This document shows, one piece after another, positions 7,201 to 15,328 of a stretch of DNA of 23,657 bases. A program made the translations under genes and the position numbers. The number at the start of each line of letters is the position of its first letter. Position 1 is the first letter of the stretch. Below the pieces are notes generated by a model that saw nothing but the letters and a program-made list of their open reading frames with translations, did not search any database and was not told the origin of the DNA. Source of the stretch: a virus. The stretch lies in the IMG/VR virus record IMGVR_UViG_3300035162_003484, positions 1 through 23,657 of that record, one strand, 5' to 3'.

Positions 7201-7997
7201 GCTCCAGTGGTGTCCTGCGTCACCTCCAGTTGGTTGGCAGCGTTGCGTACCACCACGCCGTACTGTGTATCGAGCACACCGGACGTGAACTTAACCAGTC
7301 GTCCTCGGTGCGCGTCTACACCCATAGCGCCATCGGCGTCGGTCAAGACTAGGCCAACGGAGGCACTACTGGCCCCCACGCTAGTGATGGTGCGAGACAG
7401 CGCGACCGTCGGCTCGTCTCCCTCAACCGTGATTAGGTTGAGGTCGTGCAGGTTAATCCCACCAGCGTTGTACGGACCCGCGCCCTGGAGTCGAATCGTC
7501 CGTGCGCTGGTCGGCGAAGCTGCGCAAGCCTGAAAAGCCCGCTTGAATGTAGCATAGGGCAGCAGCGTAGTACCGACGCCCGTAGCGTCAGAGCCAGTCG
7601 CAGCATTGACGTAAATCGTAGCGGCAGCGTTACCTGTGTCGAACTCCGGGCGTTCGGTGTCTGCTAAGTAGTCGTACAGCGCGGGCAACGTAGACGCCGC
7701 CTCAAAGACCGCTACAACAGGCGTGAACTTCTGCGCCGCGTCCAAGTTGGTCCGCGCAACTGCGGGAGTGCTGGCGGCGGTGCCGCCTTCTGCGACGGGA
7801 ACGGGGAGGGTAGACACTAGGCGCGCGTCGTCTCCCTCTGTGATCGTGCCGGCCGTCGCGCCATAGGTGGGAGCCAGATTCGCATCGGTATTAGTGCCGA
7901 TATTGGCGATCCCATCGGTGCCGACGACCGTGTTGGTGTCGCCGCCGCCGGCCGCTGATGCGCCCGCACCATAAAAGTTGGTCGGGTAGAAGCTCAT
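4299..7997 (-). CDS. Tail fibre or tailspike with two beta-helix regions (1232 aa)
   Basis: This is the largest protein here and starts by ATGA overlap with the upstream gene. The N-terminus (about 1-90) is Gly/Ala/Thr-rich, consistent with virion attachment, and holds a tail-fibre-type repeat GGTAASTPAVARTNLDA at 71-87. Two segments carry the entry motif of right-handed parallel beta-helix, pectate-lyase-like proteins. The first is TIYVNAATGSDATG...LPYATFKRA, about 127-154. The second is TLWVDADFGDDGTA...LPFLTVGAAI, about 539-569, followed by DVIHVRPGVYAESG (about 575-588). Each is trailed by many short hydrophobic strands with Asn/Gly turns. The C-terminal ~350 residues look like beta-sandwich material with no repeats. 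The likely role is receptor binding, perhaps with polysaccharide-degrading activity; no catalytic residues can be assigned. Confidence 0.85.
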   Translation of the reverse strand: MSFYPTNFYGAGASAAGGGDTNTVVGTDGIANIGTNTDANLAPTYGATAGTITEGDDARLVSTLPVPVAEGGTAASTPAVARTNLDAAQKFTPVVAVFEAASTLPALYDYLADTERPEFDTGNAAATIYVNAATGSDATGVGTTLLPYATFKRAFQACAASPTSARTIRLQGAGPYNAGGINLHDLNLITVEGDEPTVALSRTITSVGASSASVGLVLTDADGAMGVDAHRGRLVKFTSGVLDTQYGVVVRNAANQLEVTQDTTGATFLVPSIGDTYDILTDWVTTWDFPDRNDYVIESSSGSTFKHVRFIGTPKYLFINDTDKLDFIRCRFEITGLLAGRGGSIFLSTCSLANAGETFSDWGMLTTITEGVTLLQNGTFIDAVNAAANKSFISALTVGMIETRGEIAYRDLGTKGILIRGSGIIALNARRGSIFNLWRFVDCAAGILANDAGEGWGWAPMDLPTIHGNITGAYTLTATGGARARLGAGSTVTDATGTASVSADDGATNTAQNPDGTYIEGGFPAPAGFAPVGVATGNTLWVDADFGDDGTAVSDRQDLPFLTVGAAITASLSGDVIHVRPGVYAESGLTMTAGTVINGESWQTTSIGSAAATANILTMGTDCGVNGITVIVPTAAHAGISHTAGTGSVTGINIQGDGATGIGDGIHKTGTGKLIGGLIRCETGGLNSYVRVSAGVLALDDVHCPQSAGTIASVILAEGGTWQCQGLNVGNTNVVDAIQLAGTATIRVYSPNIFNCSNAVHLTADGPNVTIIGGKISATLRTVWVDPALTGTGSTVRCLGTVLDPLFDFPPAAAVNTEFVLQFNQQESNTRDSRQRLIGADLALGFPELGSAAWIGKGAPYSSGISVYTTDGTETMVGSVVTGGNQTDVTAEAGSRSASTFAFQALTANNAIYFGSLRKDAASVPLKFWGLMLNQVAAGVGGTYAHEIWDGAAWVQVGIMAVSMAEQYRYADSVYLRAASQEMVHFGITASTTWGQSTVGAIASYHARIRILTTVTTAPTWERSRLMESAAVINQTGQRSANGLAKWSKVVSAAGLQWSGSGQGNGSVTMGTGGVTWNHELDKGLLRANGNDAYLQLSLPQGICTAHPLTFRVLYGYQVYAAAPDLQLDTQRVEVARNIVADPGDVVVPIERTIATTALTTAAAGTRYSWTGDVLAVEQVTRHTTAPLDISGFYEGDMVAMRLTLVDDNGGTDVLIYGLEIEGVQFTDGTIE

Positions 7998-8395
7998 GAC
8001 GTGAGATTCCAGGTGAGCCGGGCGATCGCGTTGGCGGTCCCGGCGTTTGTCTTGGCAAAGATAAACACCGAACCGCCGACCCCTACAGAATACCGCTGAT
8101 AGAGTTTTCCGAGAATCTCAACCACGGCGCCATCGGTTGCCGTGGTGGTACCGGGCACAATGGTCGTCGTTATTTCGTTTGTCAGTGGCACGTCTCCCGC
8201 CGCATCGGCGGCGACAAGCCAAGTGATCGAGGTGGCGCCGCCCGCGATGGTGTCGAGCTGGAGGTGCGCGTCTTCGAGGTAGCAACCGTCAGGCACCTCT
8301 ACCGCTTGGGCTTCGCCGCTTGTGGTGCCGGTGCATTCAAGCGCGGCATAGCTAGTCGATAGGGCCGTTGAGGCGGCGGCGGATATCTGGGCCAT
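7994..8395 (-). CDS. Small beta-rich virion protein, first gene of adhesion block
   Basis: GAGG precedes the ATG at 8395 by 7 nt. The 133-aa protein has an Ala/Ser/Thr-rich N-terminus (MAQISAAASTALSTSYAALE) and then repeated hydrophobic strands (ATSITWLVAADAAGDVPLTN, ITTTIVPGTTT, SVGVGGSVFIFAKTNAG), consistent with a jelly-roll or Ig-like fold. It is the first gene after the 143-bp gap that carries the promoter and leader repeat, and it overlaps the fibre gene by 4 bp, so it is likely made together with the fibre. It may be a fibre connector, chaperone or decoration protein; no family is recognised. Confidence 0.65.
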   Translation of the reverse strand: MAQISAAASTALSTSYAALECTGTTSGEAQAVEVPDGCYLEDAHLQLDTIAGGATSITWLVAADAAGDVPLTNEITTTIVPGTTTATDGAVVEILGKLYQRYSVGVGGSVFIFAKTNAGTANAIARLTWNLTS

Positions 8396-8416
8396 GGGAC
8401 AACCTCGGATGGTGGG

Positions 8417-8456
8417 TCATCGGGTTCGGCTGTTACGGGTGCGACCCTCGATGGTG
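8417..8456 (-). repeat. Conserved leader repeat, copy 2 (upstream of adhesion block)
   Basis: A 28-bp core at 8429-8456 matches 19802-19829 at 27 of 28 positions. A second shared hexamer TCATCG (plus strand, 8417-8422) sits exactly 6 nt away in both copies. On the minus strand it starts 5 nt after the TAGCAT -10-like element and ends 33 nt before the first base of the ATG at 8395. As RNA, CATCG at one end can pair with CGATG at the other. The inner GGGT-CGC-ACCC can also pair; the single mismatch between copies keeps a stem here. Confidence 0.85.
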
Positions 8457-8461
8457 GTTGG

Positions 8462-8470
8462 ATGCTATCA
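8462..8470 (-). promoter_or_regulatory. Probable extended -10 promoter for the adhesion block
   Basis: On the minus strand the sequence is TGATAGCAT, which fits the TGN-TAnnnT extended -10 pattern. It lies in the 143-bp intergenic gap and directly before the conserved leader, so transcription would start at about the first bases of the leader. No convincing -35 hexamer is found 17-19 nt upstream. Support comes mainly from the matching arrangement before the capsid gene. Confidence 0.5.
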
Positions 8471-8538
8471 CGGATTCGAGCCCACCGCACCTCGGGCGAA
8501 TCCATGGGGCGACCTTGAGCCGTTCGTGCCTTTGCCGG

Positions 8539-10179
8539 CTAGTCAGTTTTCCGGCTTGTCTTGAATGGGTCGTCCAAGATAACGAGGTCTAGATATACCT
8601 GGGTTGTCGAAGTTAGGCGCTCGACCACCAAGGCAAGCACCGCGTCGACGTACATCTCGGGATCGGTCAGCCGAACGACGGCGCCCGGTTCGAGCCCTTC
8701 GAGCTGGCCCATGGGTCCGCCATACCTGACCATCCTCTTTTGGGTGGCGTATCTCAAGGCCATGTAGTCTAGCGACAGGGCGATCGATGCGTCATCCCAA
8801 CAGCTTGAGTTCGTGCCGGTCCACTCCCGCGGGCCGTTGTATGCGTAGGACCACCGGCAAAGCGGATCGGCAAAGAACCGCACGTCCTCAAATGTCGTCG
8901 TGTTCCACGGGAGCGAAGTCATCCCGAGCACACCCCACCCGGATTCGTGGCGCCCGTATTCTGGACCGAGCACCCGCCGCGAACCATACGCGGTGCCGTC
9001 GCGTTGTGGTCGGTATTGGATGGTGAGTAAGTTTCGGATCTCGTCGTCGTATTGCGTCTCATCGGACGCCCGCGCAACCATGCCGGGGCGCAAGTGCGCT
9101 ACCACGTCAGAGTCGACGGCATCCCAGCGCATCGGCGCGTAATAGATGCCACGCGGGCCGTTCACTCGGATAACCGGGATATGGGCCAGCACTTCAGAGT
9201 CGAGCCAATCGAGCATGTTTATCGTCTGGTTAATTACAGCGTCAACTTGCCAGCGATTGAGCCAAGCCGCCGCGCCGATGACGGCCGCGGTGTCAACGTC
9301 AAGCGTGGTGCATTCCTCAAGTACCCATCGGATGACGTCGCCAGCGCCTCGAAGGTATCCGCCGCCGTATGGGTTGAGCCGCCCGCCGCCATAGACGCCG
9401 GCGTTGCCGAAGCCGACCCACCACTCAAGGTCTACATCAGAAGCCGATAGCGGCGGGTTCTGGATGACCGATACGCGGCGGCCAAGGGCGTCGGTCGTAA
9501 GTGTGACCGGCTTGTCTAATGACGTGCCGAAGTTCAGCGCATCGTAGAGCGGGACCGAGGTGGCGGCGATGTGTCCGTCTGCTATGACCATTTGGCCAGC
9601 GGTGGTCGCCGTCGATTTGTACTCCGCATAGATTGCGGGCGATGCCATCTCGGGGCGATAGGTCGTGCCCGCCTTCGGATGGTGGCCAGGTATGCCAATC
9701 ACTAGCGGGTATGGCTTCCCCTGGTTTTTGTCGACGATGATATTCGCCGCCGTAACTGGCCACGTCTCATCTTCGACCACTGCTTGAGCGAGCGGGAACT
9801 CGAACGCCTGATCGCTGGCGTTCTCTCGGATCGTCAGGGTAAGCGGTTCGCCAATTGTGCCGTGCTTCGGTGAGGTCGTGCGACCGCGCAGATACACGCG
9901 GGCCGTCTCGAGCACGTCGCCCTCGACGTAGAATCTAACGGTGGCTTGCTGATTGCGTAGCGTGGCACCCCTGGCCTTGACCGCGAACCAGTCCACCGAC
10001 GACGCGACCACAACAGACTCGGAACGCTCGCCAGACTGCGAAGCCGACCCGAGCGTGAGCTCATTAAGCCCACCCGAGTATTGGATGGTCGAGCCATCGG
10101 CCAAAGCCACCACGGTCGCCGACGTTGCGAACCGGTAAACCACGCCGCCCGCCGTAAAGTCGAGAAGCCACACCGCCAT
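8539..10179 (-). CDS. Tail hub/tip (baseplate-like) protein (546 aa)
   Basis: It starts by TAATG overlap with the Asp-box tail protein. The N-terminal third is beta-rich (MAVWLLDFTAGGVVYRFATS..., SERSESVV-type strands to about residue 110). A central part has a Gly-rich loop (GVYGGGRLNPYGGGYLRGAG) followed by DVIRWVLEE and a helix-rich MLDWLDSEVLAHIPVI segment with GPRGIYYAPMRWD. The C-terminal ~100 residues again look like a beta-domain (YGGPMGQLEGLEPGAVVRL...). Place after the tape measure and size suit a distal-tail or hub component that closes the tube and carries the fibres. The GAGDVIRWVLEE-type core recalls phage tail hub proteins, but family assignment is by context. It ends just before the promoter-bearing gap. 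Confidence 0.65.
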   Translation of the reverse strand: MAVWLLDFTAGGVVYRFATSATVVALADGSTIQYSGGLNELTLGSASQSGERSESVVVASSVDWFAVKARGATLRNQQATVRFYVEGDVLETARVYLRGRTTSPKHGTIGEPLTLTIRENASDQAFEFPLAQAVVEDETWPVTAANIIVDKNQGKPYPLVIGIPGHHPKAGTTYRPEMASPAIYAEYKSTATTAGQMVIADGHIAATSVPLYDALNFGTSLDKPVTLTTDALGRRVSVIQNPPLSASDVDLEWWVGFGNAGVYGGGRLNPYGGGYLRGAGDVIRWVLEECTTLDVDTAAVIGAAAWLNRWQVDAVINQTINMLDWLDSEVLAHIPVIRVNGPRGIYYAPMRWDAVDSDVVAHLRPGMVARASDETQYDDEIRNLLTIQYRPQRDGTAYGSRRVLGPEYGRHESGWGVLGMTSLPWNTTTFEDVRFFADPLCRWSYAYNGPREWTGTNSSCWDDASIALSLDYMALRYATQKRMVRYGGPMGQLEGLEPGAVVRLTDPEMYVDAVLALVVERLTSTTQVYLDLVILDDPFKTSRKTD

Positions 10180-13100
10180 TAGACAAGCTCCTTAAACTGC
10201 AAGCCGCCTATCCGGTTCGTCTCATCGATGCCGAGGTCGCCGTTGTGGTTGTCGATGCGCGCGGTGCCAGTCATATGGCCATACAGGAACAGAGACGGAT
10301 CGGTCACGATGGCGCCGCTAGTCTCTGGGATTGACTCGACGTAGACCACCGGCAACGCCCCGGAGTCGGTCGCCCTGAACAAACCTTGTATGAGCTGGCC
10401 CACGTCATTAAACGCCGCCAGAGGAACGCCAGCGGTGCCCGCTACATATTCTAGGTCAGTACCCGCCCGAATGTCGACGAGCTCCGTAACGTCAGACAGG
10501 GGAGCCGAGAAGGTGCGCGCCGGTGTGCTGCGCTGTCGAGCGTGGCGAGTGCCAGCGGCGTCGACGGTTACGTCGAGGCTGGGCATAAGCTCGTCAGAGT
10601 ATCCCCAGCCGGGTCGAACTCCGAACGGCTGAACGCGGCACACTAGCATAGCCCCGGCTTCGTAATAGCCCTCGCCGGTCGGCGTCTGTTTGCCGATGCT
10701 ACCGGCGGGGATGCGAAGCCTCAGATACCTCTTGCGACCTGAAGATGCGGGATGGATGACCACGAAGCCCGCGGTGTGGTTGAGGTTGAGAGTCCTGGTA
10801 TTCCCGGCGCTGTTGAGCACGCCATCGGCCAAGCCGGTCGCGGTCGCAAGTGTGAGCACCGGGTGGACCGTGGTTTCATTGGTCCACGATCCGGCACTCT
10901 GAACGGTGAGTCGGTGAGCTTCCGAAGCCGCCCCAACTTGTCCGTCTAGATATGCCCACGCGCCCCGAAGCTCGGAGTCCCATAAGAAGCGCGCCGGGGT
11001 TGAGGTTGTCGCCGTGTTGACGATGACCGAACGGCCGGCGAGATCGTGAGCCAACCCGGTAAAACCATCAGCAAGGTCGAGCTCGGCAAGATTCACCCAA
11101 GCCGCGCCGGTCCAAACGTCTAAAAAGAGCTTCCTGAAGTTCGCGTTAGCTACATAGAGTGCGAGGCTATTGCCGATCCAAGTATCCGCGCCGAGGTCGT
11201 ACACGATGAGCTGTTCGGCGGTGTCCGTAGATCGCCACGTCTGCGCGGGGCTCGGGCTTTGCACCGGGTCAATATGTTCGATGCCGTAGTCGTGAGTAGC
11301 GGCGATCGTCCAAGAGTCGCCGACCCGAGCTGGCCCAGCGGTCATCGATAGCCACGCCACAGAGTCACCGCTTCCCATATCTGGGATCGGCTCGGGGTTG
11401 GCTGTCCAGGGCTTACTAAGCACCGACGCACCGCTAAGGAACTTAAGCCGCCCGGATACAGACGCGGCGACGTTGACCATGCGCCAATGGCTCACGGTAG
11501 CCGATGACGCCAGCTTGCCCCATCCGATGAGCCCGCCGGCTTTGGGTGTGGCGGCGTCATCGGTGAGAACGAGGTCGGCCGTCGCGTTCCATATCGTTTC
11601 GCCTATGTCTTTGTCCCATACCTCGACGGCTCCCTGATTCATCAGGATACGAAGATGAAACGGGTTCACCGTGGTGTTGCGGGTCGCTGTCGCCCCGGTC
11701 GCCGAGTGCGTATCGTTGACCACTATCCCGGTTGAATGGATGATTACCTCGACCTCATAATCATAGACGCCGTTGGCTATCCTGATTGCCACCGCACAGT
11801 CTCGCTGACTCGATAGGCCCGCGCTGATCAAGCGGACGACCACATCTATCGCCACTTCGGTGCTACTGATTGCAAGGGTGCTGTAAGAGGTCGCGACCGT
11901 GGCGGGTATCTTGAGCTCGCCCGGTGTCACGATCGTCGGAGCCGTTCCCACTGCGGTCCAGCCGGCGGCGGCGGGGAGCTCGATCGGTATCCAGATTAGA
12001 CCGGGATCGAAGCCCGCGCCGCTGGTGCTATACGCCCGCCTCTGGTCTGGGTTCGCGGGGTTAGGCGCACCGAGCACGGTTACAGTCGTGTCGGCGCCCA
12101 TGGTTACGTTGGAGTGCCCGCCGTAGACCATTAGCCCGGTCATGTAGTCGTTGGGCACCGAGGTAGACGCGGAGACGTGCAAGACCAATAGCCGACCCAT
12201 GGCCCAAGTCGAAGCGAACTGGTTAAGCCGCAAGGCCACGTCTCCGAGCTCATACGGCTCTTGTGCCCAGGTGGTCCAAGTCGCGCCTCGATCGGCGCTG
12301 GTGTAGATGTAGCCCTTGTTTAGATTAGACGCGAAGACGTAGATCTTCCCGGCTTGGTCAACGGAGGTGGTCTGGTATTGGCGGGTTGATGCTGTCACCT
12401 CGACCGGGGTTTGAATCGTGATCTCTTCCCAAGCACTAGACAAGACCCGAGCCTTAAGCGCACCCGGTCGCGTGGTGCCGTCGATGTAGGTCACCACAAC
12501 GCCATAGGCGGTTGCGTTCACGTCGACGTCGAGCCCATCGGTGGGCGTGGCGACAACTTGAAACGACGCCCCGAGATCGGCGCTGGCGAACTGTCGCCAA
12601 GTGCCCGCGGTGGCGGTGTCCTCGATCGCCATGATAATCGAGCCGCGATAGATTGCCACCCGGGTGCGCCCGTAGTTCGTCGTCGCCGCGGCGGTAATGC
12701 TATCTGACCAGATATTCCAGGTTGCCCCGAGGTCTTCGGAATAGTAAGCCGTCCCGCCAAAGAAGAGCAAGACACGCTCTGATTCCGGTAGCACCAAGAG
12801 CGCCGGATTATTCCAATTGTTGGCGGCGGCGATGGTGCCCTGTGTAGTGACCCCGAGCGCCTTAGATACGCTGTAAGTCTTGAGCCCGACGTTATCGTCG
12901 AAGTCTGCGATAATAGTCGTTTGAGTCGATGGTATGGTCACCGCGTCATAAGACCGGGCCGTTACTGACCCGGCGTCGTAGTCGATCGGGTGCCAATCGC
13001 ATAGGAGCTGGGTGCCATCCCAGCCGCGCCACTTGGTTACCGCGTCACCGGTCTGCCTGACTAAGAACGCGGCGCCGGTGCCGGGGTTGCCCGGTGCGCG

Positions 13101-13316
13101 GGCCTCGACCTCGAAGTCGACACCTTGAGCGCCGGACACCTCGACCCGGGCGATGGTGAGCGGGTCGACCACGATGGCTTGACCGGGGCGCGGTCCTGCT
13201 TCGGTGTAGCTGCTATCGGTGGTCAATGCTCCACCGGTGCCGACGGGTTCGAGGTCGGCGTTGAATAGTTGCGGGATGAGTATCCCGCCCGGTAGTGTTG
13301 CGCGCTTGGTTGCCAT
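10179..13316 (-). CDS. Large tail protein with Asp-box (sialidase-type BNR) repeats
   Basis: This 1045-aa protein starts by TAATG overlap with the tape measure. It contains three Asp-box motifs (SxDxGxTW): SEDLGATW at about 193-200, SADLGASF at about 245-252 and SADRGATW at about 340-347. Each follows a hydrophobic strand, which is the spacing of a beta-propeller as in sialidases and related glycan-binding proteins. The remaining ~650 residues are beta-rich with no membrane or coiled-coil parts (WNATADLVLTDDAATPKAGG, and DIRAGTDLEYVAGTAGVPLA towards the C-terminus). Position directly after the tape measure is that of a distal-tail or tip protein, so this may join tip structure to carbohydrate recognition. 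No sialidase catalytic set (Arg triad, Tyr) can be assigned, so binding is likelier than hydrolysis. Confidence 0.75.
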   Translation of the reverse strand: MATKRATLPGGILIPQLFNADLEPVGTGGALTTDSSYTEAGPRPGQAIVVDPLTIARVEVSGAQGVDFEVEARAPGNPGTGAAFLVRQTGDAVTKWRGWDGTQLLCDWHPIDYDAGSVTARSYDAVTIPSTQTTIIADFDDNVGLKTYSVSKALGVTTQGTIAAANNWNNPALLVLPESERVLLFFGGTAYYSEDLGATWNIWSDSITAAATTNYGRTRVAIYRGSIIMAIEDTATAGTWRQFASADLGASFQVVATPTDGLDVDVNATAYGVVVTYIDGTTRPGALKARVLSSAWEEITIQTPVEVTASTRQYQTTSVDQAGKIYVFASNLNKGYIYTSADRGATWTTWAQEPYELGDVALRLNQFASTWAMGRLLVLHVSASTSVPNDYMTGLMVYGGHSNVTMGADTTVTVLGAPNPANPDQRRAYSTSGAGFDPGLIWIPIELPAAAGWTAVGTAPTIVTPGELKIPATVATSYSTLAISSTEVAIDVVVRLISAGLSSQRDCAVAIRIANGVYDYEVEVIIHSTGIVVNDTHSATGATATRNTTVNPFHLRILMNQGAVEVWDKDIGETIWNATADLVLTDDAATPKAGGLIGWGKLASSATVSHWRMVNVAASVSGRLKFLSGASVLSKPWTANPEPIPDMGSGDSVAWLSMTAGPARVGDSWTIAATHDYGIEHIDPVQSPSPAQTWRSTDTAEQLIVYDLGADTWIGNSLALYVANANFRKLFLDVWTGAAWVNLAELDLADGFTGLAHDLAGRSVIVNTATTSTPARFLWDSELRGAWAYLDGQVGAASEAHRLTVQSAGSWTNETTVHPVLTLATATGLADGVLNSAGNTRTLNLNHTAGFVVIHPASSGRKRYLRLRIPAGSIGKQTPTGEGYYEAGAMLVCRVQPFGVRPGWGYSDELMPSLDVTVDAAGTRHARQRSTPARTFSAPLSDVTELVDIRAGTDLEYVAGTAGVPLAAFNDVGQLIQGLFRATDSGALPVVYVESIPETSGAIVTDPSLFLYGHMTGTARIDNHNGDLGIDETNRIGGLQFKELV

Positions 13317-15328
13317 TATCCCCGTCCGTATGAAGTCCCGCGGCCCGCGCCTTGGTTGAGTCTTAGCTCGGCTACTATCGCACGCTTGACGCTCGGAGTC
13401 GCTACCGCGGCGGCGAGTGTTTGCCCGTCCAGCACTAGAGTAACATTCAGAGACCCGCCGAAGCCGCCGCCAGCGTTGAGCGATTCGAGCCCATCGGCGC
13501 CGAGCGCGTCCATACCTCGAGCGGATACAATGCCCTCCCGTGGGTCCGCCTGGATTGTAACGTGGTCGGAGGTTGAGCCCTCACCGAACGCACGCCCGAC
13601 GACACCGCCAGCGGCGAAGCTCGGCGGGCTCTGTTGATTGATCGTGGCAACCTGAAGACCGAGCGCCGTGGCGGCGGCGGCGGCGGCTCCAACCGGGGCG
13701 AATGGACCCATGAACGAAAAAGCGGGGATCATCGTTAGGGCGGCCACACCCGCGGAGATGGTCGCCTCTGCTAGTGCGGCGGCCTGGGATGCCTTAAAGC
13801 TCTTCAGCGAAGCCTTGCGGGCTGTTGCTGCACGCTCGGCGTCGGCTTTGCCCTTGGTGTGGTTGCCGGCGGCGTGAGCCTTGGCTGATTGCTCGGCCCA
13901 ATGTATCGCCTGCTCTGCGGCGTTCTCGCTGGCAACGCTGGCAACTCCGCCGAGATCGCCCAAGAGCCCAGCGGTTGCCGCCCCGGCTTGAGCGACGTCC
14001 GCCTTAAACTCTTCCTGTTTCTTTTTACTTGCCGCCGTGGCGGCCTCGCTAAGTGCGGCGATGTATCCCATCTCGACAGCGAATTGAGATTGTGCGATCT
14101 CGGCGGCGCTGACACCAGCGGCGGCGAGCTCGCCGAGCCTACTCATGCGCTCATCATAGAGCGCGTTGATCTTGCCCACCTCATCCAGCTCGACACCGCG
14201 CGCGGCCTCGGTGATTCCGTCGAGTTCCATAGACAGCGCGGCGAACTCCCGGATATTCGCGCCGGCTTCTTTGCCGCGGGCCTCTTCGGCTTTGAGTCCG
14301 GCTTCCATAGCCCGGCCAATCTGATCGAGTAGGCGGACTTCATCGGCGAGTGCTTGAAGGTGTGCTCGGTGCGCCTTCTCGGCGTCGGCTTTGCCCTTGG
14401 CGATCCGCTTGTCATCGGCGGCGATTGACTTTGCGGCGGCGCTGGCGGCGGCGGCTAGTTCGTCGTTTCCTTTCTTCAGCTTCGCCTTGCCGTCGATTGC
14501 GCGCCGGACCCCTTCGTCATCGATGAGCCTTTCATGTAGTCCATCGAGCCCGCCAACCAAGGCCCACGTCGACGCGGTAGTGGCGAGCATTGCTTTACCG
14601 AAAGGTACCGTCGCAACGCCAGCGGCAACAAAGGCCCCACCCAAAGCTGTGAGCTCTGGCATGAACTTCTCGACCACGTCGGTGAGCTTAATCACCGCCA
14701 TCGCCCCGACTTCGACCGATTGCGAGAACTCCGTCGACAGCACGACGCCGACCCGTTGAGCCGCGATAGATATCCCGTCCATGGCGGCGGCGGCGTCTTC
14801 GATGCTGGCCAGCTCTTCGTCGGTGATGAGATCCCCGGCGGCGCCGGCCTCTTCGAGTATCTTGACCCACTCCGCCGAGTTAGATACCAAGCTCACGATT
14901 GCAGAACCGGCGGCCACCGCGCCCGCGGCCACACCGACCACGGCTAACGCTGTCACCGCCGCCGCGGCTCCCATCGGACCAAGCGCAGAACCGGCCTCAA
15001 GAATCGATCGGCTGAACGCTTCGACCTGTCCACCGGCGGCACCGATAGAACCGCCGGCGCCCGTCGCTGCTTGCTTGAGCGCTTCGAAGCCCGCCTTGGC
15101 TTTACCCTTGAGCGCCGCCGATTCTTTGCTTAACTTCTTAGCCTGTTCGACGGCTTTCTTGGTCTCACGGTCCACCTTGCGCGCTTGCTTCTCTGACTTT
15201 TTGAGCGCGGCGGTCCATTGGTTAAGCGCCTTCTCGGCGGCCTTGGCGGATTCCTTGGGAAGCTCGCGCATCTTTTTCCGCATATCGGAAATGTCAAGCT
15301 TAAGCTGCATGTTAATGGTATCAGCCAT
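13316..15328 (-). CDS. Tail tape measure protein (670 aa)
   Basis: It sets tail length by spanning the tube and leaves with the DNA. GAGG lies 6 nt before the ATG at 15328, and the start overlaps the previous gene by 8 bp. The N-terminus is a charged coiled coil (about 15-90, rich in Lys/Glu/Ala). Hydrophobic spans follow at about 118-148 (LGPMGAAAAVTALAVVGVAA) and 228-245, then long helical stretches, then a hydrophobic region at about 521-562 (TISAGVAALTMIPAFSFMGP). The C-terminal part, SFAAGGVVGRAFGEG and REGIVSARGMDALGADGLES, is typical of tape measures. By the usual ~0.15 nm per residue the tail would be about 100 nm. The segment KGKADAE occurs twice (about 311 and 492). No peptidoglycan hydrolase domain is seen. 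Confidence 0.92.
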   Translation of the reverse strand: MADTINMQLKLDISDMRKKMRELPKESAKAAEKALNQWTAALKKSEKQARKVDRETKKAVEQAKKLSKESAALKGKAKAGFEALKQAATGAGGSIGAAGGQVEAFSRSILEAGSALGPMGAAAAVTALAVVGVAAGAVAAGSAIVSLVSNSAEWVKILEEAGAAGDLITDEELASIEDAAAAMDGISIAAQRVGVVLSTEFSQSVEVGAMAVIKLTDVVEKFMPELTALGGAFVAAGVATVPFGKAMLATTASTWALVGGLDGLHERLIDDEGVRRAIDGKAKLKKGNDELAAAASAAAKSIAADDKRIAKGKADAEKAHRAHLQALADEVRLLDQIGRAMEAGLKAEEARGKEAGANIREFAALSMELDGITEAARGVELDEVGKINALYDERMSRLGELAAAGVSAAEIAQSQFAVEMGYIAALSEAATAASKKKQEEFKADVAQAGAATAGLLGDLGGVASVASENAAEQAIHWAEQSAKAHAAGNHTKGKADAERAATARKASLKSFKASQAAALAEATISAGVAALTMIPAFSFMGPFAPVGAAAAAATALGLQVATINQQSPPSFAAGGVVGRAFGEGSTSDHVTIQADPREGIVSARGMDALGADGLESLNAGGGFGGSLNVTLVLDGQTLAAAVATPSVKRAIVAELRLNQGAGRGTSYGRG

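Noticed and set aside
8500-8538. Intrinsic terminator after the tail hub gene
   Set aside because: Only a weak GCCG/CGGC stem with a long loop and no T-run could be found after the stop at 8539.
13889-14332. Plus-strand ORF of 147 codons opposite the tape measure
   Set aside because: No start signal and no recognisable sequence; it overlaps a clear minus-strand gene completely.
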